From contig CAVUEF010000012.1 in the NCBI GenBank assembly GCA_963740455.1, positions 124,001 through 188,000 on the forward strand: 64,000 nucleotides of DNA, given 5' to 3'. The notes beneath the pieces were generated by a model, which searched no databases, was not told where the DNA came from, and saw nothing but the letters and a program-made list of their open reading frames with translations. A program made the position numbers and the translations under genes. Position 1 is the stretch's first letter, and each line of letters begins with the position of its first letter. The DNA comes from Paucibacter sp963740455 (GTDB lineage Bacteria; Pseudomonadota; Gammaproteobacteria; Burkholderiales; Burkholderiaceae_C). Positions 49,709-58,405 of this stretch are shown here, piece by piece.

Positions 49709-51265
49709 TCAGTGCGAGGTGCCTTCGGAGCGGGAGATCTTGTTCCAGACGTTGTACTTGCCCACCGGCTTGCTCATCGGCAGGCGCTTGACTTCCTTGA
49801 AAGTGGCCGCGTCATAGACGATCAGCGCGCCGTTCATTTCCCACAGGCTCGCCAGCGCGTAGCGGCCGTCCTTGGTGAACTCGATGTGGGCCAGCGTCTT
49901 GCCGGGCTCCTTGACTTGTGCCACGACTTTGAGCGTGCGCTTGTCGAAGATGGTGAGCGTGTCGTGGGCGGTCGGGCTCATCATCGAATCGGTCCAGGCA
50001 TAGGGCGTGGCCTCGTGGCTGCGCACGAAAAAACCCGGCCCCGGTGTGGCGATGCTGGCCAGGTGCTTCCAGGTGCCCATGTCGATGACGTCGAGCATGG
50101 CGCCCTTCAGGTTCGGGCTGACCAGCACGCGTCGCCCCTGGTAGCTGAAGGTGATGCCCGATCCCAGATGCGGCATGCCCGCAATCGGCAGCTCGGCAAT
50201 TTTGCGCCGCACGTCCAGATTCACCACCTGGGCGCTGGGCTGGCCGTCGGCGTGCGGCCGTGTGGCGCCGAGCACATTGCGGTAGCTCTGGTCGAAGAAG
50301 AAGTCGTCGAGCGGCTCGTCGAGCAGGGTGCGGCGCACGCCGAAGTAGCCGGGCTTGGCAATGCCCTCGCCCATTTTGTAGTCGTGCACATAGCCGTCGA
50401 AAATCGGTTCGGCCTTGGGATCGTAGGAGATCTCCCACAGCTCGGCGATGTCCTTCATCGCCACGACGAAACTGTGGCGCGGCGCGGCGTCGTAGACGGC
50501 CGAGACGCGCGAGCTCTGCTTGCCGTCGAGCGTCGCAGCCGGATAGATTCTCTGCAGCTTCAGGTCGGCGTCGAACAGCACCACCGTGTGCGGCAGATAG
50601 TTGGCCGCCATCACCCAGCGCCCGTCGTCGCTGACCGCCACATTGCGCATATTCAACCCGGCGCGCACCTCGGCCACGATGGTCAGGTTCCACAGGTCGT
50701 ACTTGGTGATCCAGCCGTCGCGCGAGCCAAAGAACACATAGCGTCCGTCGGGCGTGAACTTCGGTCCGCCGTGCAACGCGTAGCGGCTCTCGAAACGGTG
50801 GAAGACCTCGAAGCGGTCGCCGTCGACCAGCGAGACATGGTGGTCGCCGCCTTCGACGACGACGAACAAATTCATCGGATCGGCCCGCCACTGCGGCTTG
50901 GCCGGCAGTGTCTTGGCGTCAGCACGCTCGGTGTGCGAAGCGCGAATGTCGGCCTCGCTCCAGTGCGGCGCCGGGTTGACCGGCGTGTAGATGTACTGCA
51001 CCAGGGCGGCGATCTCTTCGGCCTTGAGCTTGGCAGCAAAGCCTGCCATCTGCGTGGCCGGTCGGCCATTCGTGATGACTTTTTGCGCCTCGGGACGACG
51101 CAAGCGCTCCAGGCTTTCAGGCAACAGCGCCGGGCCCATCAGGCCGAAGCGCTGCGGGCCGTGACAGCTGGCGCAATGCTCGGCGAACAGCGCCGGCGCA
51201 TCGATGGCCTGCGCATGCACGGCACCCACCAGCAGGCCGGCCGCAATCACCCACCAGCGCTTCAT
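49709..51265 (-). CDS. nirN: NirN-type c-type cytochrome with d1-binding propeller (dihydro-heme d1 dehydrogenase)
   Basis: 518 residues. Signal peptide VIAAGLLVGAVHAQA; one heme c site CASCHG at about residue 32; then an eight-bladed propeller like the d1 domain of NirS (FVVVEGGDHHVSLVDGD, GPKFTPDGRYVFFGSRDGWI). NirN oxidises dihydro-heme d1 to heme d1 in the periplasm. It is distinguished from NirS by lower similarity and by the second copy at 56526, whose N terminus is typical NirS. The start overlaps the nirJ stop by 4 bp. It is the last gene of the nir operon. Confidence 0.9.
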   Translation of the reverse strand: MKRWWVIAAGLLVGAVHAQAIDAPALFAEHCASCHGPQRFGLMGPALLPESLERLRRPEAQKVITNGRPATQMAGFAAKLKAEEIAALVQYIYTPVNPAPHWSEADIRASHTERADAKTLPAKPQWRADPMNLFVVVEGGDHHVSLVDGDRFEVFHRFESRYALHGGPKFTPDGRYVFFGSRDGWITKYDLWNLTIVAEVRAGLNMRNVAVSDDGRWVMAANYLPHTVVLFDADLKLQRIYPAATLDGKQSSRVSAVYDAAPRHSFVVAMKDIAELWEISYDPKAEPIFDGYVHDYKMGEGIAKPGYFGVRRTLLDEPLDDFFFDQSYRNVLGATRPHADGQPSAQVVNLDVRRKIAELPIAGMPHLGSGITFSYQGRRVLVSPNLKGAMLDVIDMGTWKHLASIATPGPGFFVRSHEATPYAWTDSMMSPTAHDTLTIFDKRTLKVVAQVKEPGKTLAHIEFTKDGRYALASLWEMNGALIVYDAATFKEVKRLPMSKPVGKYNVWNKISRSEGTSH

Positions 51266-52503
51266 GACTCGACCGCAGCGATGGGCACGCGGCGTTTTGT
51301 CTTGAACGGCGTGACCGCAAGCCGCGCGGCGCCGTCCGCCAGGCCGATCTCGGCATCGTCCAGGTAGCAGCCCGGGTCTTCGGCCCAGGGATTGCCGCTG
51401 ACCTGCTCGGCGCGCACGCGCGTATTGCCGCCGCAGATGTCGAGATGCACGCAGCTGGCGCAGCGCCCTTCGACCGGTCGCGGCTGCGCCTTGAGCCCTG
51501 CCATCAAAGGCTCGCTGGTGTCGCTCCAGATCAAAGAGAAGGGCCGCTCGCGCACATTGCCCAAGGTGTGGTGCCACCACATCGTGTCGGGATGCACCTG
51601 ACCCAGGTTGTCGATATTGGCGACATTCACGCCCGACGAGTTGCCACCCCAGGCGACCAGGTGCTCGCGCAAGGCGGCGCCGAAACGCGCGTGCAGGTCG
51701 GGGTGGCGGCGCGCCAGCCAGTGCAGCAGCCAGGGGCCGTCGGCATCGTTGTTGCCGGTCACATATTCTTCGTCCAGGCCGTCGCGAGCCGCCTGCCAGG
51801 CGCGGTCGAACAGCAGGTCCAGGGTATCGCGCGTGGCCGCGAACTGCGCGTCCTTGGCGCGATGGATGTTGCCGCGGCCGGCGTAATTCAGGTGCGAGAA
51901 ATAGAACTTGTCGACCTGTTCGTCGCGCATCAGTTGCAGCAAGGCCGGCAGGTCATGGGCGTTGAGCGCCGTCATCGTGAAGCGCAGCCCCACCTTCACG
52001 CCACGCGCATGCAGATGGCGCACCGCGGCCAGACTGCGATCGAAGGCGCCTTCGAGGCGGCGGAATTTGTCGTGCGTTTCGCGCAAACCATCCAGGCTGA
52101 TGCCGACATAGTCGAAGCCGGTGGCGGCAACCCGGTCGGCCATCGACTCATCGATCAAAGTGCCGTTGGTCGACAGACCCACATAGAAGCGCATGGCCTT
52201 GGCGCGGTCGGCGATCTCGAACAGGTCGGGCCGCATCAAGGGCTCTCCGCCGGACAAAATCAACACCGGCACCTTGTAGGCCTTCAGGTCGTCCATCACG
52301 CCGAACACTTCGGCCGTGTTCAGCTCGCCCTCGTAGTCGTGGTCGGCCGACAGCGCGTAGCAGTGCTTGCAGGTGAGATTGCAGCGGCGTATCAGGTTCC
52401 AGATCACCACCGGACCGGGCGGCTGGTGCGCGCGCGCAACCGCCATCGCACCGCTGGCTTGAGCGTCGGCCAGCAGGCGCATGAATTGTGAGATACGGAA
52501 CAT
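51262..52503 (-). CDS. nirJ: NirJ radical SAM protein of heme d1 synthesis
   Basis: 413 residues. The radical SAM cluster motif is NLTCKHCYAL with upstream RRC (C-x3-C-x2-C at about residue 40), followed by PVLILSGGEPLMRP. A SPASM-like C-terminal Cys region is present (CASCVHLDICGGNTRVRA). NirJ installs the carbonyl groups that convert didecarboxysiroheme towards heme d1. It starts 1 bp after nirGH ends and overlaps nirN by 4 bp. Confidence 0.93.
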   Translation of the reverse strand: MFRISQFMRLLADAQASGAMAVARAHQPPGPVVIWNLIRRCNLTCKHCYALSADHDYEGELNTAEVFGVMDDLKAYKVPVLILSGGEPLMRPDLFEIADRAKAMRFYVGLSTNGTLIDESMADRVAATGFDYVGISLDGLRETHDKFRRLEGAFDRSLAAVRHLHARGVKVGLRFTMTALNAHDLPALLQLMRDEQVDKFYFSHLNYAGRGNIHRAKDAQFAATRDTLDLLFDRAWQAARDGLDEEYVTGNNDADGPWLLHWLARRHPDLHARFGAALREHLVAWGGNSSGVNVANIDNLGQVHPDTMWWHHTLGNVRERPFSLIWSDTSEPLMAGLKAQPRPVEGRCASCVHLDICGGNTRVRAEQVSGNPWAEDPGCYLDDAEIGLADGAARLAVTPFKTKRRVPIAAVES

Positions 52504-52504
52504 G

Positions 52505-53530
52505 TCAGCTTTCTTTCAGGCGCAGACCGGTTTTCTTGAGGATGGCGCTGGAGTAAAGGATATCGTGCGCGCGGCAGGCGTCGCCGAGCAGGGCGCGAAT
52601 CTGCATTGCCGCGATCTCGACTTCCTCGCGGCTGCGGCCGTGCAGCATCGCGAACAGGTTGTAGCGCCACTGCGGCAGTCTGCGTGGGCGTCGATAACAG
52701 TGGCTCACCCCCGGCAGCGCGCCGACCTGCTCGCCCAAGGCATCGACCTGCGTGTCGTCGACATCCCATACCGTCATGCCGTTGGCGCTGAAGCCGAGCC
52801 GGTAATGGTTGGGCACGGCGCCGATGCGCCGCACCACGCCCTCGGCCAGCAGGCGTGCAAGACTCTCACGCACCACCGTGCCCGACACCCCGAGCATGGC
52901 GCCGACCGCCTCGAAAGGACGCTCGACGAGCGGCAGTCCGCCTTGCGTGGTGGCGATCAAAGCACGCTCGAATTCACTGAGCGAGAAAGTGGTTTCAACC
53001 CTGGGCCGGGCCAAGGCGGGGGCGGGTTGCTGCGCGCGCAGCTGCGGCGCAGGCGCCCCGTCCACCGGCAAGCGCAACTCGACAAAGAATTCGCGCTCCT
53101 TCGGGAACGCCAGCACCGGCAGGCCGATTTCGACCTCGATCGCGGCAAGCACCGCGTCGACTTCGTCCGCGCGCTCGGTGGCAAGCACAAACCACATGTT
53201 CAGCTCGTGTTCGCGCCGGTAGTTGTGGGCCACCTCGGGCCAGGCATTGACGCGACGGGTGACGTCATCGAAGCGTGCTTCGGGCACGGCCACGGCGGCC
53301 AGCACGAAGCGTCCGCCCGCACGTTCGATCTGGTAGAGCGGGCCGAAGCGCGACAGCATGCCGCTCGCCACCAGGCCGTGCAGACGCCCGATCAGCATCT
53401 CCTCGCTCAGGCCCAATGCGTCTGCCATGTCGGCAAACGGCCGGTCGCTCAGCGGCAAGCCGCCGTGCAGCGCGTCAATCAGCTGCGCGTCGCTCAGTGG
53501 TGGCGCCAGGTCGGCGTCAACTCGCAGCAT
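52505..53530 (-). CDS. Siroheme decarboxylase, NirG-NirH fusion type
   Basis: 341 residues made of two Lrp/AsnC-like halves. The first (about 1-160) begins LSDAQLIDALHGGLPLSDRPF and contains VAHNYRREHELNMWFVLA; the second (about 185-341) has FERALIATTQGGLPLVERPF and VSHCYRRPRRLPQWRYNLFAMLHG. These are the two siroheme decarboxylase modules normally called NirG and NirH or NirL. With NirDL they decarboxylate siroheme. The fusion joins what are separate genes in Pseudomonas. It overlaps nirDL by 14 bp. Confidence 0.87.
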   Translation of the reverse strand: MLRVDADLAPPLSDAQLIDALHGGLPLSDRPFADMADALGLSEEMLIGRLHGLVASGMLSRFGPLYQIERAGGRFVLAAVAVPEARFDDVTRRVNAWPEVAHNYRREHELNMWFVLATERADEVDAVLAAIEVEIGLPVLAFPKEREFFVELRLPVDGAPAPQLRAQQPAPALARPRVETTFSLSEFERALIATTQGGLPLVERPFEAVGAMLGVSGTVVRESLARLLAEGVVRRIGAVPNHYRLGFSANGMTVWDVDDTQVDALGEQVGALPGVSHCYRRPRRLPQWRYNLFAMLHGRSREEVEIAAMQIRALLGDACRAHDILYSSAILKKTGLRLKES

Positions 53531-54554
53531 GCGACAACTCCTGAGCGAGCGACTCGCCCTGCCCCGCCGACGCAGACCAGGCGTCGGGCAGTTCGCGAAA
53601 GCGCCGCCCGCCGATCTGCTTGAAGCGTTTACGCGAGAACAGCATGGCACGCGGATGGTCTTGCAGCCCGCAGCCCGGGATGGCGCGCTCGAGCACGGCG
53701 CGCACGCTGTCGCGGTCGCGGCCATGCACCATGCAATAGAGGTTGTACGGCCAGCCAGGGGCGCGCTCGCGCCGGTAGGCCAGCGTGACGCCGGCTTCGC
53801 GTGCCAGCGCCATGCCGCAGGCATCGACGCGTGCGTCGGGCACATCGAATACCGTCATCGCATTCGCGGCAAAACCGAGCTCATGGTGGCGCACGATGGC
53901 GCCAAAGCGGCGCAGCGTGCCGTGCTCGAGCCAGCGCTCGAGCGTGCGCATGACGGCGTCGGAGCTGCTGCCCAGTGCTTGCGCCCAGGCATCGAAAGGC
54001 CGCGCTATCAGCGGCAAGCCCTCTTCCACCAAGGCCGCCAGCGCCCATTCTTCGTCGGCCACCGGTGCCGGCGCGGCCGAGTGCGCAGCGCCTTGCCCGG
54101 CCGTGCTGTGGCGCAGGTCGAAACCGAGGTCGATGCGATAGGCGCGCTCCATGCGCAGCCGCAAGGCGGGCAGCCCGGTCGTCGCTTCGAGCTGCCGCAT
54201 GGCTGCCTCGACGCACTGGGCATCGCGTCCGGTCATGACAAACCAGAGATTGAAATGATGTTCGCGTTCGTAGTTGTGGTTCACGCCAGGATGCAAGGAC
54301 ACCATGGCGGCCACCGCGTCCAGACGATCGACCGGCACCGCCATGGCCGACAGCAGCGCCGCGCCGCCCGTGCCCGCGCCGAATACGCCGCCGATGCGGC
54401 TCAAGGCGCCCTCGGCCAGCAGCTCGCGATAGGCTGCCATCACTTGCTGCGCAGGCATTGCCTGCACTGCAGCGATGTGCTCGAACGGTTCGCGCAGCAG
54501 CGGAAAGTCGCGCTGCCAGTTGTTGAGCAGTGCCAGGCGGGCAGCGTGGTGCAT
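53517..54554 (-). CDS. nirDL: Siroheme decarboxylase, NirD-NirL fusion type
   Basis: 345 residues, two Lrp/AsnC-like modules: LALLNNWQRDFPLLREPFEHIA with VNHNYEREHHFNLWFVMTG in the first half, and LAALVEEGLPLIARPFDAW with VTLAYRRERAPGWPYNLYCMVHGRD in the second. The paired His/Arg-containing YEREHxxNLWF and YRRxxxxWPYNLYCM motifs are typical of siroheme decarboxylases. It lies 4 bp from the nirF end. The fused form is known from Paracoccus and Thauera-type clusters. Confidence 0.87.
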   Translation of the reverse strand: MHHAARLALLNNWQRDFPLLREPFEHIAAVQAMPAQQVMAAYRELLAEGALSRIGGVFGAGTGGAALLSAMAVPVDRLDAVAAMVSLHPGVNHNYEREHHFNLWFVMTGRDAQCVEAAMRQLEATTGLPALRLRMERAYRIDLGFDLRHSTAGQGAAHSAAPAPVADEEWALAALVEEGLPLIARPFDAWAQALGSSSDAVMRTLERWLEHGTLRRFGAIVRHHELGFAANAMTVFDVPDARVDACGMALAREAGVTLAYRRERAPGWPYNLYCMVHGRDRDSVRAVLERAIPGCGLQDHPRAMLFSRKRFKQIGGRRFRELPDAWSASAGQGESLAQELSHAAS

Positions 54555-54558
54555 GTGC

Positions 54559-55743
54559 CTAGAACCCGATGCGCGCGGCGCGCGAGGTAAGGAAGATGCC
54601 GCTGGGCCCGGCCACCAGCAGCGTCGCCAGGGTCTGGAAGTTGCGCGTGTCGATCGCAACAATGTGGTCGGCGTCGCGTGCGCTGATCCATACCGCTTCG
54701 CCACGCGGCGTGAACTCCATGTGCAGCACCGCCTTGCCCGGCGACAGCGTGCGCACAACCTGGTGCGTCAAGGTGTCGATGACTTGCACGCGGTCGTAGT
54801 CGGGTACCGCGAAATTGACCCAGACTTGCCGCCCGTCGGGCTGCGCCATCACGAACACCGGCTGGCCGGCGACCTTAATGCGGGCCACTTCAAGCCAGGT
54901 CTGCGTGTCCACCACCAGCACTTCATGGTGACCGATGGCCGGCAGATAGACATAGCGCCCTGCCACCGACCAGCCACGCAGATGCGGCATCTTGAACACC
55001 GGCAAAGCCACCTCGCCCTTGCCATAACCGTCCAGGATGCGGCGCGCCTTGGGCACTGGCGCCCACAGGTCGACCAGCGCCAGGCCGTCCTCGCCGAACA
55101 GTCCGGCGATGTAGTAGCGCCCATCGGGCGTGACCAGCGCGTCGTACGGCTGGCGGCCGATGTCGCTCAGTCGCGTGATCTTGGGCGCGCTCACATCCGA
55201 CAGATCGGCGATCCAGATCGCGTTGCCATCGAACAGGCTGAATGCAAAACGCTGGCCCGGCAGATCGACCAGACCGACCACGCGCGACAACTTGCCCGGT
55301 GCGTACTCGGCGGGAATGTCTGCCACCAGTGCGAGTGTCTTGGCGTCAAACACCTTGACACCACCGGGCTGGTAATTCTGTGCAGCCACCAGCGTGCCGT
55401 CCGACGAGATCGCACCGCCGATAGAGTTGCCGGCCTGCATGATGCGTGCCTCGATGCGGCGCGTCAGCAAATTCACCTTGGTGAGACCTCCATCGCGGCC
55501 AAAGACATAGGCGACCGCGCCATCGCGCGAAAACACCACCGACGCGTGCGACAAGTCGCCCAGGCCGGTGACTTCGCCCAGCAGCGCGCGCGAACTGGTG
55601 TTGATCAGCGCCAGCGTGCCGCTGCCTCGTTCGATCACGACGCCCAGGTCGCCGGTGCCCACCGGCGACACCGTCATGCAGCCGGGCAGCAAGGCCGCGG
55701 TCGTCGATGCCGCCAGCAATGTCAGCAGTTCACGGCGCTTCAT
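54559..55743 (-). CDS. nirF: NirF, heme d1 biosynthesis propeller protein
   Basis: 394 residues. The N terminus (KRRELLTLLAASTTAALLPGC) has a Tat-like twin basic start and a lipobox Cys. The mature part is an eight-bladed propeller related to the d1 domain (LGVVIERGSGTLALINTSSRALLGEV, FSRDGAVAYVFGRDGGLTKVNLLT, HLRGWSVAGRYVYLPAIGHHEVLVVD). It lacks a c-heme motif. It acts in the periplasm in a late heme d1 step. The start overlaps nirC by 4 bp. Confidence 0.9.
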   Translation of the reverse strand: MKRRELLTLLAASTTAALLPGCMTVSPVGTGDLGVVIERGSGTLALINTSSRALLGEVTGLGDLSHASVVFSRDGAVAYVFGRDGGLTKVNLLTRRIEARIMQAGNSIGGAISSDGTLVAAQNYQPGGVKVFDAKTLALVADIPAEYAPGKLSRVVGLVDLPGQRFAFSLFDGNAIWIADLSDVSAPKITRLSDIGRQPYDALVTPDGRYYIAGLFGEDGLALVDLWAPVPKARRILDGYGKGEVALPVFKMPHLRGWSVAGRYVYLPAIGHHEVLVVDTQTWLEVARIKVAGQPVFVMAQPDGRQVWVNFAVPDYDRVQVIDTLTHQVVRTLSPGKAVLHMEFTPRGEAVWISARDADHIVAIDTRNFQTLATLLVAGPSGIFLTSRAARIGF

Positions 55744-56081
55744 GGTCTTGCCCTCATCGGTTCTTCGGGAAAGCCCAGGGCGAGTTGCTGTGCAATCCAC
55801 TGGGCGTCGGCCTGGCTGAGCAATGTGCGCCAGGGCGGCATCGGCGTGCCCGGCCGACCATGGTAAATCGTCGCAGCCAGCGACTCGACGGGTTTGTCTG
55901 CCAGCGCCTCGCGCGTCAGCGCGGGTCCGAGTCCCCCCGTCAGCCGCATGCCGTGGCAGGCGCCACAGTCCTGCCGCACCATGCGCGTCAACGTGCGTTG
56001 GCGCTCGACGGCGGGCGCACTGTCGGCGGCGTGCGCAACTGCGACGCCAAGCAAGAGCAGCGCCGCGAGCTTGCGCATCAT
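55740..56081 (-). CDS. nirC: NirC-like c-type cytochrome
   Basis: 113 residues. Signal peptide (LAALLLLGVAVAHAA) and a single heme c motif CGACHG at about residue 42, with GGLGPALTREAL and a likely Met ligand in GTPMPPW. It matches the small NirC cytochrome, an electron carrier to or from heme d1 maturation. It lies 2 bp after the cytochrome c gene upstream and overlaps nirF. Confidence 0.85.
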   Translation of the reverse strand: MMRKLAALLLLGVAVAHAADSAPAVERQRTLTRMVRQDCGACHGMRLTGGLGPALTREALADKPVESLAATIYHGRPGTPMPPWRTLLSQADAQWIAQQLALGFPEEPMRARP

Positions 56082-56083
56082 GG

Positions 56084-56395
56084 TTAGGATTTGAGAATCA
56101 GCTCGATCGCGGCTTTCAGATCGGCATCGCTGATCTTGTCGACCGGATTGGGCGCCATCGGAATCGGGCCGAACGTGCCCGAGCCGCCCGAGCGGACCTT
56201 GGCCATCAGCTTGGCCATCACGTCCTGGCCCTTGTACTTGGCGGCAATGTCCTTGAACGCCGGGCCGACAATTTTCTTGTCCTTTGAATGGCAGGCCATG
56301 CAGCCGGCCTTGGTCATGGCTTCTTCGGTGCTGGCCCAGGCGCCGGCGCTTGCCAGCGCCAGCGACGCGGCGATGATCAGAGAGGTCTTCTTCAT
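56084..56395 (-). CDS. nirM: Small class I cytochrome c (c551/c552, NirM-like electron donor to NirS)
   Basis: 103 residues. Signal peptide IIAASLALASAGAWA, heme motif CMACH at about residue 33, KKIVGPAFKDIAAKYKG, and axial Met in FGPIPMAPNP. This is the Pseudomonas c551 fold. Placed directly after nirS, it is the probable electron donor to cytochrome cd1. Confidence 0.9.
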   Translation of the reverse strand: MKKTSLIIAASLALASAGAWASTEEAMTKAGCMACHSKDKKIVGPAFKDIAAKYKGQDVMAKLMAKVRSGGSGTFGPIPMAPNPVDKISDADLKAAIELILKS

Positions 56396-56525
56396 GCGGA
56401 AATCCTTTGAAAATCCAGTCAGGGGAGCAGGGCGTGCCGAGTGTAGCGGCGAAGCACTTGCGTTCGCCCGACCGACTCGAGTCCGTGGCAGTCACGGCCT
56501 CAAGTCGGGCTGAGCTTCAGCAATC

Positions 56526-58256
56526 TCAGTAAACGTCGTGCTGGGTGTTGTAGACGTTGAACTTGCCGGTGGGCGTGATCAGACGCGGATCCTTGATCAC
56601 CGCCTTGAGCTTGAGCGTCTTGTCGTCCACCACCACGATCGCGCTTTGCTTGTTCTTGGCCGACCAGACCGAGAACCAGACCTCGTCACCCGCCATATTG
56701 AACTCGGGCTGCACCACGCGCTTGGCGCCGTCGTCGGTCAAGCCCGCCCACTCGGCGATCGGCAACACGGTGTAGCCCTTGTCGAGATTGTTGATGTCAA
56801 AGACAGCCACCGTCTGCGAGATCTTCGGATCAGGATTCAAGGGCGTGTCGGAGTACAGGTGATGGCTCTTCGGATGGGTCTTGATGAACAAGGCTCCGCC
56901 ACCCTGGCCGGTGAGTTCGGCCACCTTCTTGAAAGCGTACTGCTTGTGCTTGACCGGATCGGTACCGATCAGCGACAACCCCTCGTCGCCCAGGTCACCC
57001 GTGGACCAGACCGGACCGAACTTCGGATGAGTGAAGTTGGCGCCGCGCCCAGGGTGCGGAATCTTGCCCACGTTGACGATAGACACCAACTTGTCTTCCT
57101 TGGTGTCGATCACGGCGATCTTGTTGCTCTGGTTGGCTGCCACCATGAAATAGCGCTTGGTCGAATCCATGCCGCCATCGTGCAGGAAGGGTGCCGAGCC
57201 GATTTCGGTGACTTTCAGTGCGTCAAGGTTGGAGTAGTCGACCATCAAGGTCTTGCCGGTCTCCTTGACGTTGACAACGAACTCGGGCTTGAAGTGCGAC
57301 GCGACGATCGATGCGACGCGCGGCTCGGGGTGGTATTCCTGCGTGCCCACGACCATGCCGCGGGTGGACACAATCTTCAGCGGCTCGAGCGTGTCGCCCT
57401 TCATGATCACGTACTGCGGCGGCCAGTAGGCGCCGGCGATCGCCAGCTTGTCGGTGAAGTCGCCCTCCTTGCCCTTGTACTTGCTGGTTTCCACCGAGCG
57501 AGCCTCCAGGCCGATACGCACTTCGGCCACGTTGTCGGGCTTGGCCATCCACAGGTCGATCATGTTGATCTTGGCGTCACGCCCGATCACGAACAGGTAA
57601 CGCCCCGACGCCGAAATGCGCGAGATGTGCACCGCATAGCCGGTCTTGACGATGTTGATGATCTGCTTGGTATCGCCGTCGATCAGCGCGACCTCGCCCG
57701 CATCGCGCAGCGTGGTCGAGAAGATATTGGCAATGTTGTAGTTGTTCATCTTCTTCGTCGGGCGCTGCGCCGGCGGGATGATGACCTTCCAGGTCGACTT
57801 CACTTGCGCCATGCCGAACTCGGGCGGCACTGGCGGGTCTTGCTGGACGTAACGGGCCATGATGTCGACCGTCTTTTCGTCGAGTTCACCCGAGGTCAAC
57901 CAATTGGGCATGCCCGCTGGCGAGCCGTAGGAGATGAAAATCTTCAGGTAATCGGTGCCCTTGCCGATCGTGATGTCGGGGGTCAGCGGCTTGCCGGTGG
58001 CGCCCTTGCGCAACACACCGTGGCAACCGGCGCAACGCTCAAAATAGGTCTTGCGGCCCAGCTCGAACTCGGCCTGCGTCATCTTGGGCGCCTTCGGGTT
58101 GGTGCTTTGGTACATGGGCTCGCTGCCCAGCGGCGAAGCGCCCGCCTGGTAATTCATCTCGGCCGGACTCACGTCCTTCTTGTCCTCCGCCATGGCGGCC
58201 AGGCCCACGCCCGCCAGCATCAGTACGGCGAGTCGTGTTATCTGCAGGATTCGCAT
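56526..58256 (-). CDS. nirS: Cytochrome cd1 nitrite reductase
   Basis: 576 residues, preceded by AAGGAG. Signal peptide ITRLAVLMLAGVGLAAMA; c-heme domain with CAGCHG at about residue 75 and axial-ligand region; then the eight-bladed d1-heme propeller (MNNYNIANIFSTTLRDAGEVALIDGDTKQI, GTQEYHPEPRVASIVASHFKPEF with the two conserved active-site His region, YSDTPLNPDPK). It reduces nitrite to nitric oxide in the periplasm. It is the first gene of the eight-gene minus-strand operon and shares its upstream region, with an FNR-type box, with nirE. Confidence 0.96.
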   Translation of the reverse strand: MRILQITRLAVLMLAGVGLAAMAEDKKDVSPAEMNYQAGASPLGSEPMYQSTNPKAPKMTQAEFELGRKTYFERCAGCHGVLRKGATGKPLTPDITIGKGTDYLKIFISYGSPAGMPNWLTSGELDEKTVDIMARYVQQDPPVPPEFGMAQVKSTWKVIIPPAQRPTKKMNNYNIANIFSTTLRDAGEVALIDGDTKQIINIVKTGYAVHISRISASGRYLFVIGRDAKINMIDLWMAKPDNVAEVRIGLEARSVETSKYKGKEGDFTDKLAIAGAYWPPQYVIMKGDTLEPLKIVSTRGMVVGTQEYHPEPRVASIVASHFKPEFVVNVKETGKTLMVDYSNLDALKVTEIGSAPFLHDGGMDSTKRYFMVAANQSNKIAVIDTKEDKLVSIVNVGKIPHPGRGANFTHPKFGPVWSTGDLGDEGLSLIGTDPVKHKQYAFKKVAELTGQGGGALFIKTHPKSHHLYSDTPLNPDPKISQTVAVFDINNLDKGYTVLPIAEWAGLTDDGAKRVVQPEFNMAGDEVWFSVWSAKNKQSAIVVVDDKTLKLKAVIKDPRLITPTGKFNVYNTQHDVY

Positions 58257-58333
58257 GCTCTCACTCCTTCGGTTGGATAGTTCGACAGTTCAATACTGGC
58301 TGCGATGGTCAGCCAGACACGGCATCGCCGTCC

Positions 58334-58347
58334 TTGAACCAGTTCAA
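58334..58347. promoter_or_regulatory. FNR/DNR-type box between nirS and nirE (TTGAACCAGTTCAA)
   Basis: Perfect TTGAA-N4-TTCAA palindrome, close to the FNR/DNR consensus TTGAT-N4-ATCAA. It lies 78 bp upstream of the nirS start and 59 bp upstream of the nirE start, so one site could serve both directions. NO- or oxygen-responsive control of nir genes by DNR/NNR/FNR is well established in other denitrifiers. No such regulator gene is in the window. Confidence 0.75.
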
Positions 58348-58405
58348 GGACCCATGCACCTTAGGCCTGAACAATGCGCCAATGCCATCAGAAGGACTCG
58401 AGCGA

